Shown here: one piece after another, positions 1 through 8,045 of the stretch | How positions within the stretch are numbered: the stretch's first letter is position 1 | Layout: each line of letters starts with the position of its first letter | NCBI RefSeq assembly: GCF_003046475.1 | Contig: NZ_PZZZ01000005.1 | Span: 186,001 to 250,000 of the forward strand | Source: Mycoplana dimorpha | GTDB taxonomy: Bacteria; Pseudomonadota; Alphaproteobacteria; Rhizobiales; Rhizobiaceae | Direction: 5' to 3' | Length of the DNA stretch: 64,000 nucleotides | Notes under the pieces: generated by a model | What the model saw: only the letters and a program-made list of their open reading frames with translations | Told to the model about the DNA's origin: nothing | The model's database searches: none | Made by a program: the position numbers and the translations under genes

Positions 1-710
1 ATGCCGAGGCCGCTGGCGGCGGCGCGCACGGCCGATGAGGGGCTGTTGACCTCGATCTGACCGGTCACCGGCACGCTGAAGCCCGTGCCCTTGGCGTCGA
101 CGAAGCGCCAGTTGCTGTGCGACTTGCCGTTGGTGTCGATGACGCAGGGCAGCCGCGACAGCTCCGAGGGGTGGGCGATCGGCCCGGTGCGCTCCAGAAA
201 ATCGGGCGAAACGCAGATCTTCAGGTGGAAATCGCCGAGCTTGCGGGCGATCAGCATGGAATCCTCCAGCCGCGTGATGCGGATGGCGACGTCGAAACCC
301 TCCTCGACGAGGTCGACGAAACGGTCGTCGGAGACGATCTCCAGCAACAACTCCGGGTGCTCGCGACCGAAATCGATGAGCGACTGGCCGATTTCGGCGT
401 CGACGAAGGTGCGCGGCGCCGAGATCTTCAGCCGGCCCTTCAGGTCGGTGTTGTTCTCGCGCACGAGGTCGGCGAGGTTGTCGATCTCCTTGAGGATTTC
501 CGAGGCGGTCCGGTAGTAGGTGTGGCCGGCTTCCGTCATCGAGAACTGGCGCGTCGTGCGGTTGAGCAGCAGGGCGCCGAGTTCGTCCTCGAGCTCGCGC
601 ACGTACTTGGACAGGAGCGCCTTGGACTTGCCGACCTTGCGCGAGGCGGCTGAAAAACCTTCCGCATCCACGACGTCGATATAGGCGCGAATGCGGGTCA
701 GCGTATCCAT
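1..710 (-). CDS. LysR-family transcriptional regulator, C-terminus cut by window edge
   Basis: A reading frame on the minus strand runs without a stop from an ATG at 708-710 to the left edge, giving about 236 residues. The first 60 residues form a winged helix-turn-helix of LysR type (start MDTLTRIRAYIDVVDAEGF, then a segment with FSAASRKVGKSKALLSKYV and a LNRTTRQFSMTEAG wing). Residues from about 90 on match the periplasmic-binding-protein-like effector domain (motifs LKISAPRTF, VAIRITRLEDS). Members of this family normally have about 300 residues, so the last quarter is missing. It is divergent from the ornithine decarboxylase gene across 549 bases; LysR regulators often control a divergent neighbour, but nothing here proves it. 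Confidence 0.9.
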   Translation of the reverse strand, partial: MDTLTRIRAYIDVVDAEGFSAASRKVGKSKALLSKYVRELEDELGALLLNRTTRQFSMTEAGHTYYRTASEILKEIDNLADLVRENNTDLKGRLKISAPRTFVDAEIGQSLIDFGREHPELLLEIVSDDRFVDLVEEGFDVAIRITRLEDSMLIARKLGDFHLKICVSPDFLERTGPIAHPSELSRLPCVIDTNGKSHSNWRFVDAKGTGFSVPVTGQIEVNSPSSAVRAAASGLG

Positions 711-959
711 GTAAGTCCTGGTCCTTCCTTGCGGGCGCCCGGTCACGGCGGGGCGTGGGCCGAGGCAGCTGGAATGTCGTAGGCTGGCGAAAAAAATTCA
801 ATAGCGACAGCGAAAAACTCTTGATTGCGACGGGGAATCTCCCTATTTCCGCGCTTGCCCAAAGTCGCACGTGCCTGTGGGTGTCCGCCGACCCTCGATT
901 TGGTGAGGATCATCGGTAAGGTACCTGGATCTAACCGCTCCAGTCGCTATTCCGGCCAA

Positions 960-1259
960 CCGGGAAATGCGAGGACATCTTGAAGCAACGACGGTGCGGG
1001 CCTTTCTGGTGTCTGCCGGCTCTCCATCAGCCGGGGTTACTGAAGAGGCACACCTTCATTGCCGGAAGTGCGGTTGGGTCATCCCCTCCAATCCATGGCA
1101 GACAAAGCCGAATCCGAGCCTCGGCGGGCTCGGGTTCATCGTCTGGCGCATCGTGCGCATGCCTGGTTCCGGGGTCTCCACCGGCTGGATCCATAGCATG
1201 TTCGCGTCGCCCTTTGTCCTCCGGTTTTGCCGGAGCATCTGTTCACGGGGAACGGCAAG
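960..1259 (+). promoter_or_regulatory. Structured 5' leader of the ornithine decarboxylase gene, candidate speF-type RNA
   Basis: The 549-base gap before the decarboxylase gene is much longer than a promoter needs, and its last 300 bases are rich in stem-loops. The clearest is an 11-base-pair stem at 1110-1120 with 1127-1137 (arm CCGAGCC pairing with GGGCTCGG). A second, GCGCATCGTGCGC, follows at about 1148-1160, and CCGGTTTTGCCGG lies at about 1221-1233 near the start codon. A conserved 'speF' leader motif is known upstream of ornithine decarboxylase genes in Rhizobiales, and position and size fit. I cannot align it to the family model, so the identity is inference. The rest of the gap (711-960) shows only AT-rich promoter-like sequence near 790-850. 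Confidence 0.5.
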
Positions 1260-2393
1260 ATGACCACTGCACGCATTATCGACTTCCTGAACACGCGACG
1301 ACCGGACGGCCCCTGCCTCGTGGTCGACCTCGACGTGGTGCGCAACAATTTCACCGCCTTCCGTCATGCCCTGCCGGACAGCGCGATCTACTATGCCGTG
1401 AAGGCCAATCCGGCGCCGGAGATCCTGCGGCTTCTCGCAAACATGGGCTCCGCCTTCGATTGCGCCTCGGTCGCCGAGATCGAAATGGCGCTCGATGCCG
1501 GTGCGACGGCGGATCGCATCTCCTTTGGCAACACGATCAAGAAGGAGCGCGACATCGCCCGTGCCCACGCGCTCGGCGTCAAGCTCTTTGCCGTCGACAG
1601 CCATGAGGAAGTCGAGAAGATCTCCCGTGCCGCCCCCGGCGCGCGCGTCTTCTGCCGCGTCCTGACCGATGGCGAGGGGGCCGAGTGGCCGCTGTCGCGC
1701 AAGTTCGGCTGCGTGCCGCAGATGGCCGTCGACGTGCTCGTCTATGCCCACCAGCTCGGCCTCGTCTCCTATGGCGTCTCGTTCCATGTCGGTTCGCAGA
1801 TGACCAAGGTCGACGCCTGGGATTCGGCGCTGGCCGATGCCAAGCGCGTCTTCGTGCAGCTTGCCAAGCAGGGCATCCAGCTGAAGATGGTCAACATGGG
1901 CGGTGGTTTCCCGGCGAAGTACCTGAAGGACGTGCCGACCGCCGAGGCCTACGGCCAGGCGATCTTCGGGGCGCTGAAGAAGCACTTCGGCAACCACATC
2001 CCCGAGACCATCATCGAGCCGGGCCGCGGCATGGTCGGCAATGCCGGGGTGATCAAGGCGGAGGTCGTGCTGGTGTCGAAGAAGTCCGACAACGACGCGC
2101 ACCGCTGGGTGTTCCTCGACATCGGCAAGTTCGGCGGCCTCGCCGAGACGATGGACGAGGCGATCCGCTATCCGATCCGCACGGCGCGCGACCAGGACAC
2201 GATGGAGCCCTGCGTGCTCGCCGGCCCCACCTGCGACTCGGCCGACGTGCTCTATGAGAAGAACATGTACCCGCTGCCGATCACCCTTTCGATCGGCGAC
2301 GAGGTGCTGATCGAGGGCACCGGCGCCTACACGACGACCTACTCGGCCGTTGCCTTCAACGGCTTCGAGCCGCTGAAGGCCTTCGTGATCTGA
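1260..2393 (+). CDS. Ornithine/lysine decarboxylase, fold type III PLP enzyme
   Basis: This 377-residue protein decarboxylates ornithine (probably also lysine) to putrescine, the entry to polyamine synthesis, in the cytoplasm. It has the alanine-racemase-like barrel with the PLP lysine at K48 (motif YYAVKAN), HVGSQ at 176-180, the phosphate-binding GGG at 214-216, EPGR at 253-256, and the catalytic C325-D326 of the C-terminal motif CDSADVL. Length and motifs match the eukaryotic-type decarboxylases of rhizobia (Odc2 type). ATG 1260 is chosen because GGGGA lies about eight bases upstream; an in-frame ATG at 1227 adds 11 residues with no family match. The long leader suggests post-transcriptional control by polyamine level. 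Substrate preference cannot be read from sequence alone. Confidence 0.93.
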   Translation: MTTARIIDFLNTRRPDGPCLVVDLDVVRNNFTAFRHALPDSAIYYAVKANPAPEILRLLANMGSAFDCASVAEIEMALDAGATADRISFGNTIKKERDIARAHALGVKLFAVDSHEEVEKISRAAPGARVFCRVLTDGEGAEWPLSRKFGCVPQMAVDVLVYAHQLGLVSYGVSFHVGSQMTKVDAWDSALADAKRVFVQLAKQGIQLKMVNMGGGFPAKYLKDVPTAEAYGQAIFGALKKHFGNHIPETIIEPGRGMVGNAGVIKAEVVLVSKKSDNDAHRWVFLDIGKFGGLAETMDEAIRYPIRTARDQDTMEPCVLAGPTCDSADVLYEKNMYPLPITLSIGDEVLIEGTGAYTTTYSAVAFNGFEPLKAFVI

Positions 2394-2420
2394 ACCGGTT
2401 GATCTGAACCGATCCAGGTA

Positions 2421-2441
2421 GCTCCCGCGACAGGCGGGAGC
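2421..2441 (+). terminator. Stem-loop after the decarboxylase gene
   Basis: GCTCCCGC at 2421-2428 pairs perfectly with GCGGGAGC at 2434-2441 around a 5-base loop. It lies 28 bases after the decarboxylase stop and before the acetyltransferase gene. No T-run follows, so it may be an attenuating or mRNA-stabilising hairpin rather than an intrinsic terminator. Confidence 0.4.
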
Positions 2442-2501
2442 GCCAATCACAGCCAGTTTCGATGACCGCTTGTGGCGGCAATTGACGTTCGGGAGGCCGC
2501 A

Positions 2502-3092
2502 ATGGCCACTGTTCTTGGCTCTGTTCGCGCCTTTTTCACAGAGACCGCCTTCACCATCGAGCCGGAAAATGCCGGCGACGTGGTCGCGCGCGAGCGCCTG
2601 CTCGACCGCGCCATGGGCGAGGGGCGGTTTCGCAAGTCCTCCGAGAAGCTCCGCTGCGGCCGGGTGCCGGCTGAGGGGCTGGCGCTCGTCGCCCGCGATC
2701 CGGACGGCCATGTCATCGGCACCGTCCGGCTGTGGAACGTCGAGGCGGGCGTCGACGCCTCGGGCAATTCGGTGCCGGCCCTGCTGCTCGGACCGCTTGC
2801 GGTCGACCCGGAGCACGAGGGCAAGGGCATCGGCTCGGCGCTGATGCGCGCCGCCGTCACCGAGGCTGCCGGCCGCGGCCATGGCGCCGTGCTTCTCGTC
2901 GGCGACGCTCCCTACTACGAGCGCTTCGGCTTCTTCGCGCAGAAGGCGTGCCACCTTGTCATGCCCGGCCCCTTCGAGCGCCATCGCTTCCTGGCACTTG
3001 AGCTGAAGGAGGGCTGGCTGAACGGGGCGGTCGGCATTGTCGTCGCCTCGGGTCGGCGGCTCGGGCGCGGCAAAGAGCGCCACGCGGCTTGA
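2502..3092 (+). CDS. GNAT-family N-acetyltransferase
   Basis: A 196-residue acyl-CoA-dependent N-acetyltransferase. The acetyl-CoA loop is visible in LAVDPEHEGKGIGSALM (Q/RxxGxG/A type motif EGKGIG), followed by the beta-strand VLLVGDAPYYERFGF typical of the YhbS-like branch. The start at ATG 2502 is preceded at 2491-2496 by GGGAGG; a GTG 30 bases earlier has no such site. The gene follows the decarboxylase in the same direction by about 100 bases and may be co-transcribed. A role in polyamine acetylation would fit the neighbour but is only inference; substrates of this branch are poorly known. Confidence 0.82.
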   Translation: MATVLGSVRAFFTETAFTIEPENAGDVVARERLLDRAMGEGRFRKSSEKLRCGRVPAEGLALVARDPDGHVIGTVRLWNVEAGVDASGNSVPALLLGPLAVDPEHEGKGIGSALMRAAVTEAAGRGHGAVLLVGDAPYYERFGFFAQKACHLVMPGPFERHRFLALELKEGWLNGAVGIVVASGRRLGRGKERHAA

Positions 3093-3204
3093 CGTTCTGC
3101 AATTTTTTCGACGGTAACCAGCAGTTGCCGCGATGCATTTTTCCCCCGGCCTGTGATAACGTCGCCGGGCGGTGCGAGGGGCACCGTCGAAAAGGGGAAA
3201 CGAC

Positions 3205-3606
3205 ATGATACGCAAACTTGACGACGCCTATATCGGCTGCGGGCTTCTGTGGCTCGTGTTCGGGATGGGTTATGGAATCTGGATGGGCGTGGCGATGCAG
3301 CTGAACTTTGCCAACTCGCATGCGCACGCCAACCTGGTCGGCTTTGTCGCCTCGGTGCTCTTCGGCTTGCTGCTGCGGGCCTATCCGTCCATGCGCGAAG
3401 CGCGGTTGGCCTTGCCGCAATTCGTCGTCTACCAGGCGGGCGCCGTGCTGCTGGTGCTTGGCAAGATGAGGGTGGATGCCGGCGGCGATCCAGGCCTCGC
3501 AAAGATCGGTGCGCTGGTGATCCTCATTGGCGCTCTCGGTATGGTCTGTCTCTTCGCCATGCGCCGCAATGCGCCGGCGCTGCTCGGGGCACAGTCCGCC
3601 AGCTGA
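3205..3606 (+). CDS. Small four-helix membrane protein with H-x-H motif
   Basis: A 133-residue integral membrane protein with four predicted helices at about 10-30, 43-58, 71-87 and 98-118. A conserved-looking SHAHANLVGF motif (H39, H41) sits at the start of helix 2. Similar HAH/HxH helices occur in small proteins related to the heme-copper oxidase subunit I fold and in other putative heme or metal membrane proteins, so heme binding is possible but unproven. ATG 3205 follows AAAAGGGGAAACGAC, a good ribosome site; the in-frame ATG at 3172 lacks one. The gene stands alone between a GNAT gene and a 13-base-pair stem-loop. Function unknown. Confidence 0.75.
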   Translation: MIRKLDDAYIGCGLLWLVFGMGYGIWMGVAMQLNFANSHAHANLVGFVASVLFGLLLRAYPSMREARLALPQFVVYQAGAVLLVLGKMRVDAGGDPGLAKIGALVILIGALGMVCLFAMRRNAPALLGAQSAS

Positions 3607-3627
3607 CGGTCGCGCGCCGGCTGAAGT

Positions 3628-3660
3628 TGCCTGCCGCCGGCGCAGTACCGGCGGCAGGCA
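3628..3660 (+). terminator. Strong stem-loop after the small membrane protein gene
   Basis: TGCCTGCCGCCGG (3628-3640) pairs perfectly over 13 bases with CCGGCGGCAGGCA (3648-3660) around a 7-base loop, 22 bases after the stop codon. No T-run follows. It may end the upstream transcript or protect its 3' end. Confidence 0.55.
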
Positions 3661-3873
3661 TGCGGGGATTGGCGGCGGTGTGCAGATGCGGGATTTGACA
3701 GCGGTGCCGCAATTTCATATCTGGTGGCCACGGGTGAGAGCCCCGGCCGTCCGCAAGCGCAAGCTTTGGTGAAGCTCTCGTATCTCGACACGGTTTTTCC
3801 AGCTTCGAAGCATGCGAACCGGTGGCAATGCGGACCCCTCCGAAAAAGGCGCATGCAGAGACCGGAGAAAACC

Positions 3874-4317
3874 ATGCGTCCGTCGACGCCGCTTCCCTCC
3901 CTTGACGGCCTTAAGGATCAGGCCAGGCGCCTGCGGGCACGCCTTGCCGCCGAGGACCAGCCGATCAGTCACTCCCGCGCGCTCGAACTCGTCGCCGCGC
4001 AATACGGTTATCGCGACTGGAACACGCTGCATGCCGCTGTCGGCAATCGGCCGCCATTCGACCCCTGGCAACTCGGCTCGCGCGTGCACGGGCATTATCT
4101 CGGCCAGCCTTTCGACGCAAAGGTGCTGGGCGTGCAGGCTCTTACGACGGAGCCGGGACGCTATCGGCTGGTGCTGCATTTCGACGAGCCCGTCGACGTC
4201 GTCGCCTTCGAGAGTTTCTCCGCCTTCCGCCAGCGCGTGTCCTGCACGGTGGACGAGACGGGGCGCACGGCCGCCAAGACCTCGGACGGCAGGCCGCACC
4301 TGGAGCTGGAATGGTAG
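3874..4317 (+). CDS. Glyoxalase-superfamily-like small protein
   Basis: A 147-residue cytoplasmic protein in two parts. Residues 1-50 hold the motif SLDGLKDQARRLRARL followed by SHSRALELVAAQYGYRDWNT, which matches the short helical domain annotated as glyoxalase-superfamily/Glyoxalase_8-like in rhizobia (pattern SHS-x-LELVA-x-x-x-G-x-x-x-WN). Residues 51-147 form a beta-rich domain with GHYLGQPFDAKVLG. No metal-binding glyoxalase site is evident and no reaction is known. ATG 3874 is preceded by CCGGAGAA; an upstream ATG at 3853 is possible but less well placed. The gene stands alone, 135 bases before the beta-lactamase gene in the same direction. Confidence 0.72.
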   Translation: MRPSTPLPSLDGLKDQARRLRARLAAEDQPISHSRALELVAAQYGYRDWNTLHAAVGNRPPFDPWQLGSRVHGHYLGQPFDAKVLGVQALTTEPGRYRLVLHFDEPVDVVAFESFSAFRQRVSCTVDETGRTAAKTSDGRPHLELEW

Positions 4318-4452
4318 CAAGGCTCCACGTCCCAGGGTAGCGCCTTTGGCTCGGAGACAGTTTTGCCCCCGATCGCCGCCATCTGCGTTTGATCAACCGT
4401 GCGTCGCCCGGCGGGGTTTCGCCGGGCCAACGGGTTTTCGGGAGAGAGAGAG

Positions 4453-5316
4453 ATGAGAAGATCCGTCCTTGGGATGGCCATGGGTGCCTTGGCGCTTTGC
4501 GCGCTCGTGGGTTTTCCGGCCCTTGCGGCCGAAAGTCCCATCCTGAGCGCCGCCAGGAAGGCCGAAACGGGCCTCCGCGCAAGGGTGGGCCTGGCCGTCG
4601 TCGACACGGCGAGCGGCAAAACCTGGCTGCACAATGCGGATCAGCGCTTTCCGTTGGCCAGCACGTTCAAGGCCCTGGCCTGCGCCGCGCTGCTCGACGC
4701 GGGGGCCGACACGCTGAACAAAATGGCGGCTATCGGCCAGGGTGAGCTCGTATCCCATTCACCCGTGACCAAGGCCATGACGGGCCGTGAGGTCCCCGCC
4801 GCAGGTCTCTGTGCAATCACCCTTCGCACCAGCGACAACACCGCGGCCAACAAGGTGCTGGAGGTGCTGGGAGGTCCTGCGGCAGTCACCGCCTTTCTCC
4901 GGTCCGTCGGGGATGACACGACGCGGCTCGACCGGATGGAACCGGAGTTGAATGAAGGCAGGCCGGGCGATCCGCGCGACACGACGACGCCCGCGGCGAT
5001 GGCCGCCACCCTCCGCAAGCTTGTGCTGGGAGATGCTTTGGGCGAACCGGAGCGCCGGCAACTGACGGACTGGCTGGTTGCCAACGAGGTCTCAGGCTCT
5101 CTGCTGCGGTCCGGCATACCCAAAGACTGGCGCATTGCCGACCGGAGCGGGGCGGGCGGATTCGGGACGCGGGGGATCGTTGCGGTGATGTGGCCCCCGC
5201 ATCGAAAGCCGATCGTTGCGGCAATCTACCTGACGGAAACCGGTGTATCGATGGAGGCGCGCAATGCCGCCATTGCCGAGATCGGCAGGGCAATCGCCGC
5301 CGAGTTCCCGGATTGA
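4453..5316 (+). CDS. Class A beta-lactamase, carbenicillinase (CARB/PSE)-like
   Basis: A 287-residue periplasmic serine beta-lactamase that hydrolyses penicillins through an acyl-enzyme. The signal peptide is residues 1-25 (MRRSVLGMAMGALALCALVG then an AxA-type site). Catalytic motifs are S70-T-F-K73, S127-D-N129, E163 in RMEPELN (the Glu166 of Ambler numbering) and R231-S-G233 in place of the usual K-T/S-G. The R-S-G triad with the ADRSGAGGFG context is the hallmark of the carbenicillin-hydrolysing CARB/PSE branch, and the surrounding segments RFPLASTFKALACA and LNEGRPGDPRDTTTP resemble that branch too. ATG 4453 follows a GGGAGAGAGAG ribosome site. No ampR-like regulator or mobile element is adjacent, so it looks like a resident chromosomal gene. 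Confidence 0.92.
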   Translation: MRRSVLGMAMGALALCALVGFPALAAESPILSAARKAETGLRARVGLAVVDTASGKTWLHNADQRFPLASTFKALACAALLDAGADTLNKMAAIGQGELVSHSPVTKAMTGREVPAAGLCAITLRTSDNTAANKVLEVLGGPAAVTAFLRSVGDDTTRLDRMEPELNEGRPGDPRDTTTPAAMAATLRKLVLGDALGEPERRQLTDWLVANEVSGSLLRSGIPKDWRIADRSGAGGFGTRGIVAVMWPPHRKPIVAAIYLTETGVSMEARNAAIAEIGRAIAAEFPD

Positions 5317-5339
5317 ACCCTGGCGTGCGCGGCCTTCGG

Positions 5340-5735
5340 TCATCTCAGGTTCAGCTGCCAGGAGACGCCGAACCGGTCGTTGATCCAGGCAAACTCGCGG
5401 CTGAAGCCGTAGTTGCCGAGCGGCATCAACTCCTCACCGCGCTCGGACAAGGCGGCGTAGAGCGTGCGGATCTGCGCCTCGGACTGGCACTCGACGAAAA
5501 GCGAGAAGGCGGGCGTGAAGGAGAACGGGTGCTCGACCGGGCTGTCGATGCACAGGATCGATTGGTCGCCGATGTGAAAGCGCGCGGTGGCGATGCTGCC
5601 TTCGGCGCCCGGCTCGCCCGGGCCGTAGCGGGTGATCTCGTCGATCGCGCAGTCGGGGAAAAGCGAGGCGTAGAGGTTCATTGCCTCCTCCGCCTTTCCC
5701 TGGAACATCAGGGAGGGCTTGACCGACAGGTTCAT
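5340..5735 (-). CDS. VOC superfamily protein, PhnB-like
   Basis: A 131-residue cytoplasmic protein of the PhnB/3-dmu-9_3-mt branch of the vicinal oxygen chelate fold. It shows the N-terminal SLMFQGKAEEAMNLYASLFP and the C-terminal YGFSREFAWINDRFGVSW typical of the group. These proteins are usually without known substrate. ATG at 5733-5735 is chosen over a GTG at 5765 because it starts at the conserved N-terminal strand. The gene is convergent with the beta-lactamase gene, with 23 bases between the stop codons. Confidence 0.82.
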   Translation of the reverse strand: MNLSVKPSLMFQGKAEEAMNLYASLFPDCAIDEITRYGPGEPGAEGSIATARFHIGDQSILCIDSPVEHPFSFTPAFSLFVECQSEAQIRTLYAALSERGEELMPLGNYGFSREFAWINDRFGVSWQLNLR

Positions 5736-5820
5736 GACGGCTGTTCCGCGCGTGATTGTCCTCACAATAGCAGATCAACCGTCCGGCCGCCGTCAATTTC
5801 GGCGGCGCGCGCCTGACGGG

Positions 5821-6810
5821 TCAGGCGCTGATGTCGACCACGCCGCAGTCGCCGGCGTCGGAAGCGAAGGCGAGCTGCCGACCGTTCCTGTTCCAGGCCA
5901 TCGACGAGATCGCGCCCTTGCCCGGCCGACGCAACAGCACCTCGCGGCTGTCGGCGAAGCGGGCGGCGAGCACCATGCCGTCGGAGTAACCGATCGCCAC
6001 CACGTCTTCGGCCGGATGGCAGGCGACGGACGTCACCATCACGTCGCCCCGCGTGCCGAGTTCCAGCGGCGCCTTGCCCATCGGCCCGTCCTTCGAGGCG
6101 AAGGGCCAAACGATCGCCGCCGGCGCGCCGGAGGAGGCGAGCCACTTGCCCTTGGCCGACCAGGAGAGCGACTTCACCTTGGCGGGGTAGCCGGTCATGC
6201 GCATGTGGCGGGCGTCGGCGCCGGGCTTGCTGTCGAGCTTCCAGCCGTGCAGGGCGTTCTCCTGCATGCTGGTGACGACGAAGCGCCCGTCCGGCGAGAA
6301 AGTGACGGCGGTGTGCGCCCCCTTCCATTCGAGATCGACCGGCTGACCGGCCGTCGCCACCCAGTGCATCGAGACGCCGTTGTAGCGGGCGACGGCAATG
6401 CGCAGGCCCTTCGGCGCAAACGCGATCCCCTCCACGGTGCGCTGCTCGGGAAATTCCTTCAGCGTCCCGTCGGCGAGACGCACCCGCGTCGTCCGGCCTT
6501 CGGCGAAGGCGACCGCCCCTTGCGGCCCGGCGGCCACGACGGAGATCCACTTGCGCGGCACTTCCGAAAGCAGCGTGGCCGTTCCATCCGCAGCCACACG
6601 GAAGACCTTGCCGTCCTCGCCGCCGGTGACGAGCGTGTCGCTCGTCTCGTCGTAGACGCAGGCGAGCAACCCGTCATTGGCCTCGGTCACCTTGTGGCCG
6701 TGGTCGAGCCGGTGGATCGCACCGATCGCGGTTGCGAAGAACGGCACGTCGCCCAGAAAGGCGGCCGCGACGACATGGCCGTCGAGGTCGAGGGGAGCAA
6801 CTGTCGGCAT
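5821..6810 (-). CDS. WD40-repeat protein coupled to the COG0523 GTPase
   Basis: A 329-residue soluble protein made of degenerate WD40/beta-propeller blades (for example ITFSPDGRFVVTSM-like and LSWSAKGKWLASSG segments near residues 167-215 and SSMAWNRNGRQLAFASDAGD near 299-318). There is no signal peptide. Its ATG shares one base with the stop of the upstream GTPase gene (TGATG), so the two are translationally coupled. The pairing of a COG0523 GTPase with a WD40 protein is common in rhizobia and Brucella-like genomes, often in zinc-responsive loci; a role as partner or target in metal delivery is inference. Confidence 0.85.
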   Translation of the reverse strand: MPTVAPLDLDGHVVAAAFLGDVPFFATAIGAIHRLDHGHKVTEANDGLLACVYDETSDTLVTGGEDGKVFRVAADGTATLLSEVPRKWISVVAAGPQGAVAFAEGRTTRVRLADGTLKEFPEQRTVEGIAFAPKGLRIAVARYNGVSMHWVATAGQPVDLEWKGAHTAVTFSPDGRFVVTSMQENALHGWKLDSKPGADARHMRMTGYPAKVKSLSWSAKGKWLASSGAPAAIVWPFASKDGPMGKAPLELGTRGDVMVTSVACHPAEDVVAIGYSDGMVLAARFADSREVLLRRPGKGAISSMAWNRNGRQLAFASDAGDCGVVDISA

Positions 6811-7913
6811 CAGTTCGCCTTTGCTTCGCAGGCCTTGAAGGTGCGCTCGATCTTCTCGCGGTCGAGGTCGCGGCCGATGAACACCAGCCGGCTCTCGCGC
6901 TTCTCGCCGTCCTTCCAGGCACGCTGGTGGTCGCCTTCGACAATCATGTGCACGCCCTGCACGACATAGCGCTCCTCATCGCCGGCAAAGGCGATGATGC
7001 CCTTCAGGCGCAGAATGTTCGGCCCGTCCGTCTGGGTGATCTTCTGGATCCACGGGAAGAAGCGGTCCGGATTCATCTCGCCGCCGCGCAGCGAGATCGA
7101 TTGTACCGTCACGTCGTGGATCGGCGAGGGGCCATGGTCGTGGTGATGATGGTCGTGATCATGGTCATGATGGTGGTGGTCATGATCGTGGTGGTGGTGA
7201 TCGTGCCCGTGGTCATGGTCGCAATCGGGGCCGCAGACATGGTCCTCGTGGTCGTGGTCGAGGAAATGCGGATCGTTCTCCAGCGCGCGCTCCAGGTTGA
7301 AGGCGCCCTGGTCGAGCACCTTGGTCAGGTCGATGTCGGAACGGGTGGTGCGATAGATGCGGGCGCCCGGATTGATGGCGCGCACGGTCGCCTCGACCCG
7401 CTCCAGTTCCTCCGGGGTGACGAGGTCGGTCTTGTTGAGGAGCACGACGTCGGCAAAGGCGATCTGGTCCTCGGCCTCGCGCGAATCCTTCAGCCGCAGC
7501 GGCAGGTGCTTGGCGTCGACGAGGGCCACGACGGCGTCGAGCTCGGTCTTGGAGCGCACGTCATCGTCCATGAAGAAGGTCTGGGCAACCGGCACCGGGT
7601 CGGCAAGGCCGGTGGTCTCGACGATGATGGCGTCGAAGCGGCCGGGACGGCGCATCAGGCCCTCGACCACACGGATCAGGTCGCCGCGCACCGTGCAGCA
7701 GATGCAGCCGTTGTTCATCTCGTAGATCTCTTCATCGGACTCGACGATGAGGTCGTTGTCGATGCCGATCTCGCCGAATTCGTTGACGATGACGGCGTAC
7801 TTCCGGCCGTGGTTCTCGGTGAGAATCCGGTTCAGGAGCGTGGTCTTTCCGGCGCCCAGATAGCCGGTGAGAACGGTGACGGGAACGGGCTTGTGCGCAG
7901 CGGTTTCGGTCAT
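6810..7913 (-). CDS. COG0523 (CobW-type) GTP-binding metallochaperone with His-rich segment
   Basis: A 367-residue cytoplasmic GTPase of the CobW/ZNG1 group, which use GTP hydrolysis to hand Zn, Co or other metals to client proteins. The P-loop is GYLGAGKTT at 17-25, the metal-binding GCICC at 69-73, ETTGLADP at 99-106 and NKTD at 160-163; a CobW C-terminal domain follows. Residues 217-267 are a stretch of His and Asp (HDHHHHDHDHHHHDHDHD-like) with C228 and C231, a probable metal store. On the DNA this is a low-complexity tract at about 7120-7270. I looked for a Zur operator upstream and found no convincing inverted repeat. Zinc is the likeliest metal, cobalt possible. Confidence 0.92.
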   Translation of the reverse strand: MTETAAHKPVPVTVLTGYLGAGKTTLLNRILTENHGRKYAVIVNEFGEIGIDNDLIVESDEEIYEMNNGCICCTVRGDLIRVVEGLMRRPGRFDAIIVETTGLADPVPVAQTFFMDDDVRSKTELDAVVALVDAKHLPLRLKDSREAEDQIAFADVVLLNKTDLVTPEELERVEATVRAINPGARIYRTTRSDIDLTKVLDQGAFNLERALENDPHFLDHDHEDHVCGPDCDHDHGHDHHHHDHDHHHHDHDHDHHHHDHGPSPIHDVTVQSISLRGGEMNPDRFFPWIQKITQTDGPNILRLKGIIAFAGDEERYVVQGVHMIVEGDHQRAWKDGEKRESRLVFIGRDLDREKIERTFKACEAKAN

Positions 7914-8045
7914 GGGAACCTCGAGGTCGGTCGGGGATGCCCGAGGGCATCGGATTGGGGTCTGATATAGGAGATCGAGGCCGGCAGCGCAAATGGCGTT
8001 GCCGTGCCGACGTGCACAATCTCGGCCCCGGAAAGGGCGGCGGTG

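Noticed and set aside
1056-3215. A 719-codon open frame antisense to the decarboxylase and acetyltransferase genes
   Set aside because: It overlaps two well supported genes on the other strand, has no family match and has the arginine/histidine-rich look of an antisense frame in GC-rich DNA.
7120-7270. Tandem repeat or CRISPR-like array
   Set aside because: The periodic pattern is explained by His and Asp codons in the metal-binding tract of the COG0523 gene.
7914-8045. A Zur box before the COG0523 gene
   Set aside because: I found no A/T-rich inverted repeat of the rhizobial Zur type.
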